Below are positions 15,696 through 24,357 of a stretch of 41,854 bases of DNA, piece after piece (the stretch's first letter is position 1; every line of letters begins with the position of its first letter). The notes under the pieces were generated by a model. That model did not search any database. It saw nothing but the letters and a program-made list of their open reading frames with translations, and was not told where the DNA came from. This DNA is from Pseudomonas sp. PD9R (lineage in GTDB: Bacteria > Pseudomonadota > Gammaproteobacteria > Pseudomonadales > Pseudomonadaceae). A program made the translations under genes and the position numbers. The stretch lies in the NCBI RefSeq assembly GCF_019200975.1, contig NZ_JAHTMR010000029.1, forward strand, positions 1 through 41,854. The letters run 5' to 3'.

Positions 15696-17743
15696 GCTGC
15701 CGCGCCCTCACTCAGGCCGCTGTGGCGCAAGAGTGCGTCAATCGACGGCTCACGGCCACGGAAGTCGACGAACAGCACCATCGGTGCCTGAGAACCACCG
15801 CGCGCCAGAATCGCTTCGCGGAACGCGCGACCGGTGTCGGCGTTGAGCACACCTTCTTCTTCGAACTTCGAGAAGGCATCGGCCGACAGCACTTCAGCCC
15901 ACTTGTAGCTGTAATAACCCGCTGCGTAACCGCCGGCGAAGATATGCGCAAAACTGTTAGGGAACCGGTTGTAGGCCGGTGGACGCATGACCGAAACCTC
16001 ATCACGCACGCCTTCGAGTACTTGCAGCACGCTGCGACCGTCGCCGTGGGTGGCGTGCAGTTCGAAGTCGAACAGTGAGAACTCCAGCTGACGCACCATC
16101 ATCAAGCCGGACTGGAAATTTTTCGCCGCGAGCATTTTGCCCAGCAAGTCCTGAGGCAGTGGCTCACCGGTTTCGTAGTGTCCGGAAATCAGTGCCAGGC
16201 CTTCTGGCTCCCAGCACCAGTTTTCCATGAACTGGCTTGGCAGCTCGACCGCGTCCCAGGCCACGCCGTTGATGCCGGACACGCCAGCGTGCTCGACGCG
16301 GGTCAGCAAATGATGCAGGCCATGACCGAATTCGTGGAACAGGGTGGTCACTTCATCGTGGGTCAGCAGCGCGGGCTTGCCGCTGTCGGCCGGGGTGAAG
16401 TTGCACACCAGGTTGGCCACCGGGCTTTGCAGAACGCCTTCGGCGGTGCGACGACGGTCGCGTGCACCATCCATCCAGGCACCGCCGCGCTTGTTGGCGC
16501 GAGCATAAAGGTCAAAGAAGAAGCGACCGACGTGCTGGCCGTTTTCCTTGATCTCGAACAGGCGAACATCCGGATGCCAGGTGTCGAAGCCTTTCTGTTC
16601 GGCGATTTCGATGCCGTACAGGCGTTGCACGATGGCGAACAGCCCGCTCAGCACCTTATCGATCGGGAAGTAGGCGCGCAGGGCTTCCTGGGCAACGCTG
16701 TATTTCTGCTCGCGGAGTTTTTCACCGTAGAAACCGCTGTCCCAGCTCTGCAGGTCCGGGCAACCTTGTTCGGCGGCGTAGGCCTTGAGCTGTTCCAGGT
16801 CCTGAGCGGCGAACGGTTTGCTGCGTTTGGCCAGGTCACGCAGGAAACTCAGCACCTGATCGCTGGAATCGGCCATTTTGGTGGCCAGGCTCAGTTCCGA
16901 GAAACTGGCGAAGCCCAGCAGCTTGGCGAGCTCCTGACGCAGGTCGAGGATTTCTTCCATGACCGGGCCATTATCGTTCTGACCCGCATTCGGGCCCTGA
17001 TCCGACGCACGGGTGCAGTAGGCGGCGTAGACTTCTTCGCGCAACTTACGGTCGTGGGCATAGGTCATCACCGCGTAGTAGCTCGGGAATTCCAGGGTGA
17101 TCAGCCAGCCGTCCAGGCCTTTGGCTTGAGCCGCAGCGGCCATTTGCGCCTTGGCCGAATCGGTCAGGCCGGCGAGGGTGGCTTCGTCGGTGACGTGCTT
17201 GGTCCAGGCTTGAGTGGCGTCGAGCAGTTGGTTGGAGAAACGGCTGCCCAGCTCGGACAACTTGCTCTGCACTTCGGCGTAACGCTTTTGTTCGGCTTCC
17301 GGCAGGTCTATACCCGACAGACGGAAGTCACGCAGGGAGTGTTCCAGGATAGTTTTCTGCGCCACGTCGAAACCGGCCGCTTCTGGACTGCTGGCCAGGG
17401 CTTCGAAGGCCTGGAACAGTTCGCGGTTCTGACCCATTTCCGTGGAGTAGGCGCTCAATGCGGGCAAGCAGGACTCGTAGGCTTCGCGCAGTTCGGCGCT
17501 GTTGCACACGGCATTCAGGTGGCTGACCGGGCTCCAGGCAGCGCCCAGACGGTCGTTGAGTTCGTCCATCGCCAGCACCAGGCCGGCCCAGGTCGGTTGT
17601 TTGCCCTGGGTTTTGAGGATCTCGATAATGGCGGCGCGGTTGTCAGCCAGGATCTGTTCAATGGCTGGTTGCACGTGTTCGGCACGGATCGCGGAGAACG
17701 GCGGCAGGTCGTAGGACTGCAAAAGAGGGTTGTTCACGCTCAC
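15692..17743 (-). CDS. prlC: Oligopeptidase A (M3 family metallopeptidase)
   Basis: 683 residues, full length for the family. The zinc site HEFGH is at about 470-474, with a further conserved region TGEPLPQDLLGKM downstream. The soluble cytoplasmic enzyme degrades short peptides, including cleaved signal peptides. I place the start at GTG 17743 (protein start VSVNNPLLQSYDLPP), giving the usual length. An in-frame ATG at 17770 would add nine residues and has no better ribosome-binding site. It is divergent from the gamma-carbonic anhydrase gene with 89 bases between. Confidence 0.95.
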   Translation of the reverse strand: MSVNNPLLQSYDLPPFSAIRAEHVQPAIEQILADNRAAIIEILKTQGKQPTWAGLVLAMDELNDRLGAAWSPVSHLNAVCNSAELREAYESCLPALSAYSTEMGQNRELFQAFEALASSPEAAGFDVAQKTILEHSLRDFRLSGIDLPEAEQKRYAEVQSKLSELGSRFSNQLLDATQAWTKHVTDEATLAGLTDSAKAQMAAAAQAKGLDGWLITLEFPSYYAVMTYAHDRKLREEVYAAYCTRASDQGPNAGQNDNGPVMEEILDLRQELAKLLGFASFSELSLATKMADSSDQVLSFLRDLAKRSKPFAAQDLEQLKAYAAEQGCPDLQSWDSGFYGEKLREQKYSVAQEALRAYFPIDKVLSGLFAIVQRLYGIEIAEQKGFDTWHPDVRLFEIKENGQHVGRFFFDLYARANKRGGAWMDGARDRRRTAEGVLQSPVANLVCNFTPADSGKPALLTHDEVTTLFHEFGHGLHHLLTRVEHAGVSGINGVAWDAVELPSQFMENWCWEPEGLALISGHYETGEPLPQDLLGKMLAAKNFQSGLMMVRQLEFSLFDFELHATHGDGRSVLQVLEGVRDEVSVMRPPAYNRFPNSFAHIFAGGYAAGYYSYKWAEVLSADAFSKFEEEGVLNADTGRAFREAILARGGSQAPMVLFVDFRGREPSIDALLRHSGLSEGAAA

Positions 17744-17832
17744 GGTTGGCACCTTGGCTGGAAGAAACATGCAGCCATCTTAATTACAATCGGCGTTCAC
17801 CGCAGCTATCAGCAACAGAGAGAAACCCTATC

Positions 17833-18378
17833 GTGAACCTTCGCAAGTATCAGAACCATGTGCCGTTGCTCGGTAAAGGCGCTTTTGTCGACCGTTCGGC
17901 GGTAGTGATCGGCGACGTCGAGATTGGCGAGGACAGCTCGGTGTGGCCGTTGACGGTCATTCGCGGCGACATGCACCGCATCCGCATCGGTGCGCGCACC
18001 AGCGTGCAGGACGGCTGCGTGCTGCACATCACCCACGCCGGTCCGTTTAACCCTGACGGTTTCCCGTTGCTGATCGGCGATGATGTGACCATCGCCCATA
18101 AAGTCATGCTTCACGGTTGCTCGGTGGGCAGTCGGGTGCTGATTGGTATGGGCAGCATCGTCATGGACGGCGCGGTCGTCGCCGACGATGTGATCATCGG
18201 TGCCGGCAGCCTGGTGCCACCGGGCAAACATCTGGAGAGCGGTTTCCTGTATGTGGGAAGTCCGGTGAAACAGATCCGGCCGCTGACTGACAAGGAACAA
18301 GCCTTTTTCACCTACAGCGCGGCGAACTACGTGAAGCTCAAGGATCTGCACATGGCTGAAGGCTACGACCAGATCTGA
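17833..18378 (+). CDS. Gamma-class carbonic anhydrase family protein (YrdA-like)
   Basis: 181 residues made of left-handed beta-helix hexapeptide repeats (e.g. VVIGDVEIGEDSSVWP, MGSIVMDGAVVADD) and a short C-terminal helix. Candidate zinc histidines are H65/H68 (HITH) and H89 and H94 (HKVMLH), the latter pair with Cam-like spacing. Many members of this branch have weak or no anhydrase activity, so the enzymatic role is uncertain. The start is GTG 17833, after GAGAGAAACC. It is followed 30 bases later by the HAD phosphatase gene, probably co-transcribed. Confidence 0.93.
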   Translation: MNLRKYQNHVPLLGKGAFVDRSAVVIGDVEIGEDSSVWPLTVIRGDMHRIRIGARTSVQDGCVLHITHAGPFNPDGFPLLIGDDVTIAHKVMLHGCSVGSRVLIGMGSIVMDGAVVADDVIIGAGSLVPPGKHLESGFLYVGSPVKQIRPLTDKEQAFFTYSAANYVKLKDLHMAEGYDQI

Positions 18379-18408
18379 GCTGTTTTTCTCAAAGCCTCAG
18401 GAATTTTC

Positions 18409-19059
18409 ATGCATTACCAAACTGTTCTATTCGACCTCGATGGCACCCTGACCGATCCGCGCGAAGGCATCACGCGTTCGATTCAGTTTGCCCTGAGCAA
18501 GCTGGGCATCGATGAGCCCGACCTGACTAAACTCGAACACTTCATCGGCCCGCCGTTGTTGCAGGCGTTCATGCAGTTCTATGACTTCGACGAACCCAAG
18601 GCCTGGGAGGCGGTGAATTTCTACCGTGAACGCTTCAAAGTCACCGGCCTCTATGAAAACCGCGTGTTCGAAGGTGTCACACCGCTGTTGGAAACCCTCG
18701 GCGGACAAGGGCGACAGCTGTATATCGCCACTTCCAAGCCATGGGTATTCGCCAGGGAAATCGCCCGGCATTTCGACTTCGCCAAACACTTCAAAGTGAT
18801 TTACGGCAGCGAACTGGATGGCACGCGAACTAATAAAGTCGAGTTAATCGCCCACCTGATGGCCGAAGAAGGCCTGGACCCGGCCAACACCCTGATGATC
18901 GGCGACCGCAAACACGACCTGATCGGTGCGCGCAGTAATGGACTGGATGCGGCGGCGGTCGGCTACGGGTTCGGCAGTCGGGAAGAGTTGAGCGCCGAAG
19001 CACCGGCCTATCATTTTGAAACGCTGGATGAGATGCATCAGGCGTTTTTGCGGCGCTAG
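18409..19059 (+). CDS. HAD-superfamily hydrolase, phosphoglycolate phosphatase-like
   Basis: 216 residues. Motif I FDLDGTLTD gives the nucleophile D9 and acid D11. Motif II is the serine/threonine in ATSKPW (about 107-112), and motifs III/IV are seen around K139 and in MIGDRKHD (about 163-170). A helical cap domain lies between motifs I and II (subclass IA). Such proteins hydrolyse small phosphomonoesters such as phosphoglycolate; the exact substrate cannot be read from sequence. AGGAATTTTC precedes the start. Confidence 0.92.
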   Translation: MHYQTVLFDLDGTLTDPREGITRSIQFALSKLGIDEPDLTKLEHFIGPPLLQAFMQFYDFDEPKAWEAVNFYRERFKVTGLYENRVFEGVTPLLETLGGQGRQLYIATSKPWVFAREIARHFDFAKHFKVIYGSELDGTRTNKVELIAHLMAEEGLDPANTLMIGDRKHDLIGARSNGLDAAAVGYGFGSREELSAEAPAYHFETLDEMHQAFLRR

Positions 19060-19072
19060 TCAAAACCGCCTT

Positions 19073-19151
19073 CACGGGCAAGGCTCGCTCATACAGATGT
19101 ATGTCATTTGGCACACTCGATACTTGTAGGAGCAAGGCTTGCCCGCGATGG
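19073..19151. repeat. Diverged REPIN upstream of the RAYT gene, class AGGCTTGCCCGCGA
   Basis: Left arm CACGGGCAAGGCTCGCTCAT and right arm TTGTAGGAGCAAGGCTTGCC are imperfect inverted copies. The class differs from that near the cox genes by GGCTTGCCCGCG in place of AGCTTGCTCGCG. It lies about 95 bases upstream of the RAYT start. Confidence 0.8.
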
Positions 19152-19244
19152 CGTCAGCTCAGACACATTGTGATCAGAATGATCTGACTCAAAGCTTCCT
19201 ATGCCGAACTAGCCTGATGACTCCAAGATCAAGGAGGATCATCA

Positions 19245-19703
19245 ATGTCAGGCCAGAATTATGCGCATCGGCTGCGTGTCGGACGTTATTCGCAAGAGGG
19301 TCAAATCTATTTGCTGACTGCCGTTGTGCTTAATCGTCAGCCTCTTTTCTTCAACTTCAAGACGGGTCGATTGGTTGTCGATGCATTTCGTAAGGCGCAG
19401 CAAGAGCAATTTGCTATCTCGTTAGCATGGGTTGTCATGCCCGATCATTTCCATTGGCTTATCGAGCTACAGAATACTCAGCTTCCTAAGTTGATGGCTC
19501 GGACCAAATCACGCATTGCGGTGACTCTAAATCGCTCAATGGAACGCCAAGGCCCGGTTTGGCAGCACGGGTATCACGATCGTGCCATTCGTAAAGAGGA
19601 AGACCTCCAAGCCGTTGCTCGATACATCGTCGCCAATCCATTGAGGGCAGGATTGGTGGATAAAGTCGGAGACTACGCGCTGTGGGACGCAATTTGGTTG
19701 TGA
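19245..19703 (+). CDS. REP-associated tyrosine transposase (RAYT), IS200/IS605-like Y1 family
   Basis: 152 residues. The HUH metal motif is HFH (H68, H70; MPDHFHWLIEL). The presumed catalytic tyrosine is Y127 in RYIVANPLRAGL, which is the family's signature segment. RAYTs nick and move REP/REPIN hairpins as single strands and are typically single-copy, domesticated genes. It is preceded by a perfect AAGGAGGATCATCA site and flanked on both sides by REPINs of one class (19073 and 19718), the expected arrangement. Complete reading frame with intact motifs, so probably active. Confidence 0.95.
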   Translation: MSGQNYAHRLRVGRYSQEGQIYLLTAVVLNRQPLFFNFKTGRLVVDAFRKAQQEQFAISLAWVVMPDHFHWLIELQNTQLPKLMARTKSRIAVTLNRSMERQGPVWQHGYHDRAIRKEEDLQAVARYIVANPLRAGLVDKVGDYALWDAIWL

Positions 19704-19717
19704 TATTCCAGGTCCTC

Positions 19718-19800
19718 ATCGCGGGCAAGCCTCACTCCTACAGACGCGATGTCGCATTCAGCGTCGCGCCAACTGTAGGAGCGAGGCTTGCCCGCGAAGA
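19718..19800. repeat. REPIN downstream of the RAYT gene, class AGGCTTGCCCGCGA
   Basis: ATCGCGGGCAAGCCTCACTC at the left and TGTAGGAGCGAGGCTTGCCC at the right form an inverted pair. It begins 15 bases after the RAYT stop codon and ends 22 bases before the end of the convergent aminopeptidase gene. Confidence 0.9.
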
Positions 19801-19821
19801 GGACCGCTCTGCCAACGCAAT

Positions 19822-20898
19822 TTAAGAGCCGGCCAATGCTCTCAAAGCCGCTTTGCGCTGATCAACCGGCAACGCTCCAAGCTTCTCCACTGCTGCATAA
19901 AACCTCGCCCAATCCCCACCCTCCTGCCTGAACAACGCCTCAAACGCCGGCACCCATTGGTCATACAGGCCAAACGGCAGCAGCCGCGCATTGTTCATCG
20001 GCGCATTGATCCACGCGTCGTAGCGTTTGTCCCCAGCCCATTGGCTGTCCCGCAACTGCCGGTATTCGCCGCGTAACTGATCAAATTCCGCGGCTTTGCG
20101 CTGGCGCATTTGCTCGGGCGGCAGTGGCAGGGTGTACAGCGTCTCAAGTCGCGTGCGGGTGTTCAGGACCAATTGAGTGAACTCATCCCGATGCTGTGCC
20201 TGTGTGTCGTCATCCGATGGCAAGTTACGGAATGCGCGCCATTGGCGGGTGCCTTCCTGCTCGACGAAGGTGGCGAATGATTCATTGAATTCAGTGTCGT
20301 CCTTCACATAGAAACGTTGATGCGCCAATTCGTGAAAGATCAGCGTGGCCAAACGCTCGTCGCCCCAGCCCATCATCGAATTCATGATCGGATCGTTGAA
20401 CCAGCCCAGGGTCGAATAGGCTTCGACCCCACCGATCGACACGTCCATGCCCTGCAGGCGTTGCAGCGCCGCCTCACCGCGAGCCGCGCTTTGGCTGTAG
20501 TAGCCGCGATAGGCCACGCAACCGGCGATGGGGAAGCAATGGTTTTGGGGCTTCAGGGAAAATTCCGGTGTGACAAACACATTCCAGACCACAAAAGGAC
20601 GGCCAATGTCGGCGTACATGCGGTAACTCTTGTTATCCGGTAAGTGCAGCTGTTGGCTGGCGAATGTGCGGGCCTTTTGTGATTGGGTCAGGTGCGCACG
20701 CAGTTTTTCATCCCGATGGGGATCGGCAATCACGCTGGAAACCGGCTCCCGCGCCCGCAGCAATTGCAGCTGACCACTGGCCAACTGGCTGTAGTAGCTG
20801 ACGCTGGAACAACCGTTGAGCAGCAAAAACAACATACCCGGAAACAAAACGCGCAAAACGCGATCAAGTAACCCAAGGCTTGGACGCGGCCTTATCAA
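19822..20898 (-). CDS. Lipoprotein zinc aminopeptidase-like protein
   Basis: 358 residues. The N-terminal hydrophobic segment ends in a lipobox-like LLNGC with C30, so it is probably an outer- or inner-membrane lipoprotein facing the periplasm. The zinc-peptidase motif HELAH is at 189-193, and NESFA (E206) supplies the likely third ligand. It belongs to a conserved proteobacterial family annotated as putative aminopeptidase; the substrate is unknown. The start at 20898 is TTG, the only codon giving a full signal peptide; the nearest ATG (20835) would leave it too short. Divergent from the first small lipoprotein gene. Confidence 0.88.
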   Translation of the reverse strand: MIRPRPSLGLLDRVLRVLFPGMLFLLLNGCSSVSYYSQLASGQLQLLRAREPVSSVIADPHRDEKLRAHLTQSQKARTFASQQLHLPDNKSYRMYADIGRPFVVWNVFVTPEFSLKPQNHCFPIAGCVAYRGYYSQSAARGEAALQRLQGMDVSIGGVEAYSTLGWFNDPIMNSMMGWGDERLATLIFHELAHQRFYVKDDTEFNESFATFVEQEGTRQWRAFRNLPSDDDTQAQHRDEFTQLVLNTRTRLETLYTLPLPPEQMRQRKAAEFDQLRGEYRQLRDSQWAGDKRYDAWINAPMNNARLLPFGLYDQWVPAFEALFRQEGGDWARFYAAVEKLGALPVDQRKAALRALAGS

Positions 20899-20957
20899 AA
20901 TAAAAAATCCCTGGAGAGTCTGCTCGCAAGACTATCCCGCTTGACTGGAGCTCCGCT

Positions 20958-21380
20958 ATGCGCAAGTTGATGCTGACGGGAGGCCTGCTGATGCTGGCCG
21001 GTTGTGCTGGATTCGGAATACCCCGACAAGATCCGAACCAGGCATGGATCGACCTGGATTCGAAGCAGGAAGACACGGCCCTGCAAGCGTTGGAGGTGGA
21101 TAACCAGGCCGCCAGCGATAAACGCTATTTCGAGGTGCAGCCTGGCAGCCATGAGCTGACGGTGCGCTACCAATTCGCGGTTCAGCCCACCAATATCGGT
21201 CCCGATGCCGAGCCGCTGTGGCGTGATTGCCAAATGAACGTGAAATTCAACGATTTCAACGCCGGTGAACGCTATCAGTTGCAAGCGGGAAATATCGGCT
21301 TCCGGCCATGGGCAAAGCTCTACGATCAACAGCGAAAAGTAATTGGCAAGGGCACACCGGCAGGCTGTCAACGCACCTGA
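20958..21380 (+). CDS. Small lipoprotein, paralog of the next gene
   Basis: 140 residues. Signal peptide with lipobox LAGC (C16). The mature part contains AWIDLD, PGSHELTVRY and ERYQLQAG, all closely matched in the following gene. Two cysteines besides the lipobox (about C91 and C137) may pair. I do not recognise a named family or function. A good GGAGCTCCGCT site precedes the start. The two genes are 40 bases apart and arose by tandem duplication. Confidence 0.85.
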   Translation: MRKLMLTGGLLMLAGCAGFGIPRQDPNQAWIDLDSKQEDTALQALEVDNQAASDKRYFEVQPGSHELTVRYQFAVQPTNIGPDAEPLWRDCQMNVKFNDFNAGERYQLQAGNIGFRPWAKLYDQQRKVIGKGTPAGCQRT

Positions 21381-21420
21381 TCGGCGCTATTCTGAATACC
21401 TGGTATTCGGGACATTCATC

Positions 21421-21840
21421 ATGCGCAGGTTGATGCTGTTACTCGCTGCAGGCGCGGTCGCCGGTTGTTCGACTCCGCTGCCTGCGGTCAATCCGCACAT
21501 GGCGTGGGTCGACTTCTCCACGCCATTCCCCAACGATAAATTGCTGATGGCCGAACGGCTGGACAATCAGCGAATGCTCGACGGGCGTTTTTTCCAGGTC
21601 ACGCCCGGTAGCCATGAACTGACCGTCCGCTTCGATTTTGAAGTGCCGGGGGGAGGCTCTGATTTGTTCGACGGAGGCTCGGAACGGCTGTGCTACATGA
21701 TCATCAAGTACGATCATTTCGAAGCGGGTCAGCGTTATATGCTGCAAGCCCGCTCGATGGCGTTCACCCCTGAAGCACGTCTGTACAACGCCCAGCATGA
21801 GATCGTCGCCGAAGAAAGCCAGATCAACTGTGTGCCGTAA
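21421..21840 (+). CDS. Small lipoprotein, paralog of the preceding gene
   Basis: 139 residues. Lipobox VAGC (C16). Shared with the upstream paralog: AWVDFS versus AWIDLD, PGSHELTVRF versus PGSHELTVRY, and QRYMLQAR versus ERYQLQAG. A Gly-rich insertion (about 77-88) is specific to this copy. The ATG at 21421 is chosen for the signal peptide. It converges on a DUF1161 gene with six bases between. Function unknown. Confidence 0.85.
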   Translation: MRRLMLLLAAGAVAGCSTPLPAVNPHMAWVDFSTPFPNDKLLMAERLDNQRMLDGRFFQVTPGSHELTVRFDFEVPGGGSDLFDGGSERLCYMIIKYDHFEAGQRYMLQARSMAFTPEARLYNAQHEIVAEESQINCVP

Positions 21841-21846
21841 GGCCGA

Positions 21847-22080
21847 TCAGCGATCGTTCTTCTGATAGATGATTTTCCTGGTGCCGTTTTCGCAAGAGCC
21901 CACGACCATGTTCTGATCGTGCACTTCGTCATTAGTGACAATCTCCAGGGTGTAGGAAGTAACCCCTCGGGCCTGAATCTTGGCTTCGATTTCGGCCTTG
22001 AGCTCTTCACAAGGTTTCGGTGCCGCCAGTGCCGAAGTGGCCAAAGCGCAACAGATAACCGCCAAGGCAAAACGTTTCAT
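21847..22080 (-). CDS. DUF1161 family periplasmic protein (copy 1)
   Basis: 77 residues. Signal peptide (MKRFALAVICCALATSALA) followed by KPCEELKAEIEAKIQARGV and a second cysteine in VGSCENG. The two cysteines probably form a disulfide in the periplasm. DUF1161 proteins are small, exported and uncharacterised. The start at 22080 follows AAAGGAGCTTCAACC. A second copy lies at 24015-24236 with the same framework. Confidence 0.9.
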   Translation of the reverse strand: MKRFALAVICCALATSALAAPKPCEELKAEIEAKIQARGVTSYTLEIVTNDEVHDQNMVVGSCENGTRKIIYQKNDR

Positions 22081-22177
22081 GGTTGAAGCTCCTTTGAGGC
22101 AGCGCGCATGTTCATGCGTTTTGGCTGCTGTCATTTATTCGACCACATTTTTGCCGGGCAAATCTGTCGTTACGCAG

Positions 22178-22253
22178 AAAAGATCGCAGCCTTCGGCAGC
22201 TCCTACAGGGATCACATTGCAAATGCAGGCGCTGCCGAAGGCTGCGATTTTTT
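22178..22253. repeat. Palindromic repeat pair, class AAGATCGCAGCCTTCGGCAG
   Basis: AGATCGCAGCCTTCGGCAGC on the left is inverted as GCTGCCGAAGGCTGCGATTT on the right, around a short centre. The same element, with variations, occurs at 28686-28759. It differs from both REP classes above but shares the GCTCCTACAG tail. It ends in TTTTTT and may terminate osmC transcription or its neighbour. Confidence 0.85.
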
Positions 22254-22270
22254 ATGGCGTCACCCAAAAT

Positions 22271-22702
22271 TTAGCTGACCAAAGTCGCATCCAGACTGAT
22301 TTTTGCGTTCAACACTTTGGATACCGGGCAGCCCTCTTTTGCCTTGTTGCTCAGCTCCTCGAACTGCGCCTGGCTAGCCCCGGGGATTTTTGCCTTGAGG
22401 ATCAATTTCACCGCTGTGATCGCAAAACCGCCCTCCACCTGATCCAGGGTGACTTCGGCATTGGTATCGATGCTGTCAGCCTTGAGGCCGGCATCGCCGA
22501 GGATCATGGAAAACGCCATGGAGAAACAGCCTGCGTGGGCCGCGCCGATAAGTTCTTCCGGGTTGGTGCCCTTACCGCCTTCAAACCGTGCCTTGAAACC
22601 GTAGGGCGCTTCTCTTAGCACTCCGGTTTCCGTGGAAATCGAACCAATGCCGGTTTTCAGGTCACCTTCCCAATGAGCCGATGCTTTCTTTGTAATAGCC
22701 AT
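22271..22702 (-). CDS. OsmC family hydroperoxide reductase
   Basis: 143 residues. The catalytic cysteines C59 (AAHAGCF) and C125 (KEGCPVSK), with R39 and E50/E51 nearby, match OsmC. These enzymes reduce organic hydroperoxides in the cytoplasm; expression is often osmotic- or sigmaS-dependent. The start at 22702 is preceded by GAGGAGACAGGC. An upstream in-frame extension of 30 residues is arginine-rich and unlike the family, so I exclude it. Confidence 0.93.
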   Translation of the reverse strand: MAITKKASAHWEGDLKTGIGSISTETGVLREAPYGFKARFEGGKGTNPEELIGAAHAGCFSMAFSMILGDAGLKADSIDTNAEVTLDQVEGGFAITAVKLILKAKIPGASQAQFEELSNKAKEGCPVSKVLNAKISLDATLVS

Positions 22703-22942
22703 GCCTGTCTCCTCAAGATCCGGCGCGAAGCGTCGCGCCTTCGTGGTTTCGGTCGCTAGGGTTCTGAGGATAGACCGTGACGCAAAGTTCACCTCATCTG
22801 ATCGGTCTGCTTATTCGGTAGGAATTTTCACCGTGCTATTGAAACTCGGGTATATGCCCTCATTGCATGAAACACGCTTTTGGATTCGGCAGGTTTTCGT
22901 TCGCAAGAAAAAACCTGCGCCCTCAATTGGAGAAGCAGGTTT

Positions 22943-23944
22943 ATGAAACGACTGTCCGATATCAAGTTCTCGACCCTCGACCTGGTGCCTGTGCGGGAAA
23001 ACGGCAGCGCGGCCCAGTCGCTGCGCAACTCGCTGGACCTGGCGCAGCACGTGGAAAAATTCGGCTACAACCGTTTCTGGGTCGCCGAACACCACAACAT
23101 GGACGGCATCGCCAGTTCCGCCACCTCGGTGCTACTCGGCTATCTGGCGGGTGGCACGTCGACCATTCGTGTCGGCTCAGGTGGGGTGATGCTCCCCAAC
23201 CACGCGCCATTGGTCATTGCCGAACAGTTCGGCACGCTGGAAAGCCTTTATCCGGGGCGGATTGATCTGGGGCTCGGGCGCGCACCTGGCTCCGATCAGA
23301 TGACCGCCCGTGCACTACGTCGCGAACGCTCCGGCAGCGCCGACGACTTCCCGGAAGATGTGGCAGAGCTGATGCGTTACCTCGGCCCGCGCACCCCGGA
23401 CCAACGAATCATCGCCATGCCGGGCACGGGCACGAACGTTCCGGTCTGGCTGTTGGGCTCCAGCCTGTTCAGCGCGCAACTGGCAGGTGAGCGCGGTTTG
23501 CCCTACGCCTTTGCCTCACATTTCGCACCGCGCTTCATGCACGAGGCGATTCGCGTCTACCGCAATCACTTCAAACCGTCGGCAGTGTTAGACAAGCCCT
23601 ACGTGATGCTCGGTGTGCCCTTGGTGGCGGCCGACACGGATGAGCAGGCCGACTATCTCGCGACGTCGGTATTCCAGCGTATTCTCGCCCTGATGCGCGG
23701 CCAGAGCCTGGTGCAGCGTCCGCCGGTGAAAACCATGGACGGCCTGTGGCTGCCCCATGAGAAAGAAGCCGTCAGTGATTTCCTTGGCCTGGCGATGATC
23801 GGCAGCCCGCAGAAAATCCGCGCCCGACTTGAGGTGCTGATCGAGCAGACCCAAGCCGACGAGCTGATTTTTACCTGCGACTTGTACGAACATTCCGATC
23901 GCCTGCATTCCTACGAGTTGCTGGCGCAGGTCATGAAGGGCTGA
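22943..23944 (+). CDS. LLM class flavin-dependent oxidoreductase (luciferase-like monooxygenase)
   Basis: 333 residues with the luciferase-like TIM-barrel pattern: SLRNSLDLAQHVEKFGYNRF, WVAEHHNM (about 47-54), SGGVMLPNHAPLVIAEQFG and a PGRIDLGLGRAPG segment. Subfamily members use FMN or F420 to act on small molecules; the substrate is unknown. The ATG at 22943 follows GGAGAAGCAGGTTT. A strong bidirectional terminator follows at 23964. Confidence 0.93.
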   Translation: MKRLSDIKFSTLDLVPVRENGSAAQSLRNSLDLAQHVEKFGYNRFWVAEHHNMDGIASSATSVLLGYLAGGTSTIRVGSGGVMLPNHAPLVIAEQFGTLESLYPGRIDLGLGRAPGSDQMTARALRRERSGSADDFPEDVAELMRYLGPRTPDQRIIAMPGTGTNVPVWLLGSSLFSAQLAGERGLPYAFASHFAPRFMHEAIRVYRNHFKPSAVLDKPYVMLGVPLVAADTDEQADYLATSVFQRILALMRGQSLVQRPPVKTMDGLWLPHEKEAVSDFLGLAMIGSPQKIRARLEVLIEQTQADELIFTCDLYEHSDRLHSYELLAQVMKG

Positions 23945-23963
23945 CGCTCAGCCAGCGCGGGAC

Positions 23964-23995
23964 AAAAAAGCCGACGCACTGACGTCGGCTTTTTT
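23964..23995. terminator. Bidirectional intrinsic terminator
   Basis: AAAAAAGCCGACG - CACTGA - CGTCGGCTTTTTT: a GC stem flanked by A6 and T6, so it works in both directions for the convergent LLM and DUF1161 genes. Confidence 0.9.
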
Positions 23996-24014
23996 ATTGA
24001 CGATGGGCGTCAGC

Positions 24015-24236
24015 CTACTTCTTGTAGACGATGACCTTCGCGCCGCCTTCACATTTGCCGACGACTTTCCCGCCGTCGGCGGCGCCTTTATCGACGATTT
24101 CCAGTGAATAACCGGAAACGCCCTTGGCATCGAGTTTCGCGGCGATCTCGGCCTTGAGCTCTTCGCAGGGTTTGCCAGCCGCCAATGCGCTGCCTGCAAG
24201 GCTCAACAAACCTACCGCCAAAATAAACTTCTTCAT
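24015..24236 (-). CDS. DUF1161 family periplasmic protein (copy 2)
   Basis: 73 residues. Signal peptide MKKFILAVGLLSLAGSALAA, then KPCEELKAEIAAKLDAKGV and a second cysteine in VGKCEGG. It shares the KPCEELKAEI block exactly with the copy at 21847. The start at 24236 is favoured because GGGGA lies nine bases upstream; the earlier ATG at 24245 abuts that sequence. Function unknown. Confidence 0.9.
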   Translation of the reverse strand: MKKFILAVGLLSLAGSALAAGKPCEELKAEIAAKLDAKGVSGYSLEIVDKGAADGGKVVGKCEGGAKVIVYKK

Positions 24237-24357
24237 TGGTCGCATTCCCCGGTCGGATCAAAGAGGCGTCCAGCCATTTGGTGGACGCAGTCATATAGCG
24301 CTATGCCATTTCGTATGGCACTGGGCCAGCGCACAAGTTCAGAACATTGTTTCTAAT

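Noticed and set aside
16178..17836. Long open frame antisense to oligopeptidase A
   Set aside because: It mirrors the GC-rich third codon positions of prlC, has no ribosome-binding site and no recognisable domain, and the prlC frame has an intact HEFGH site.
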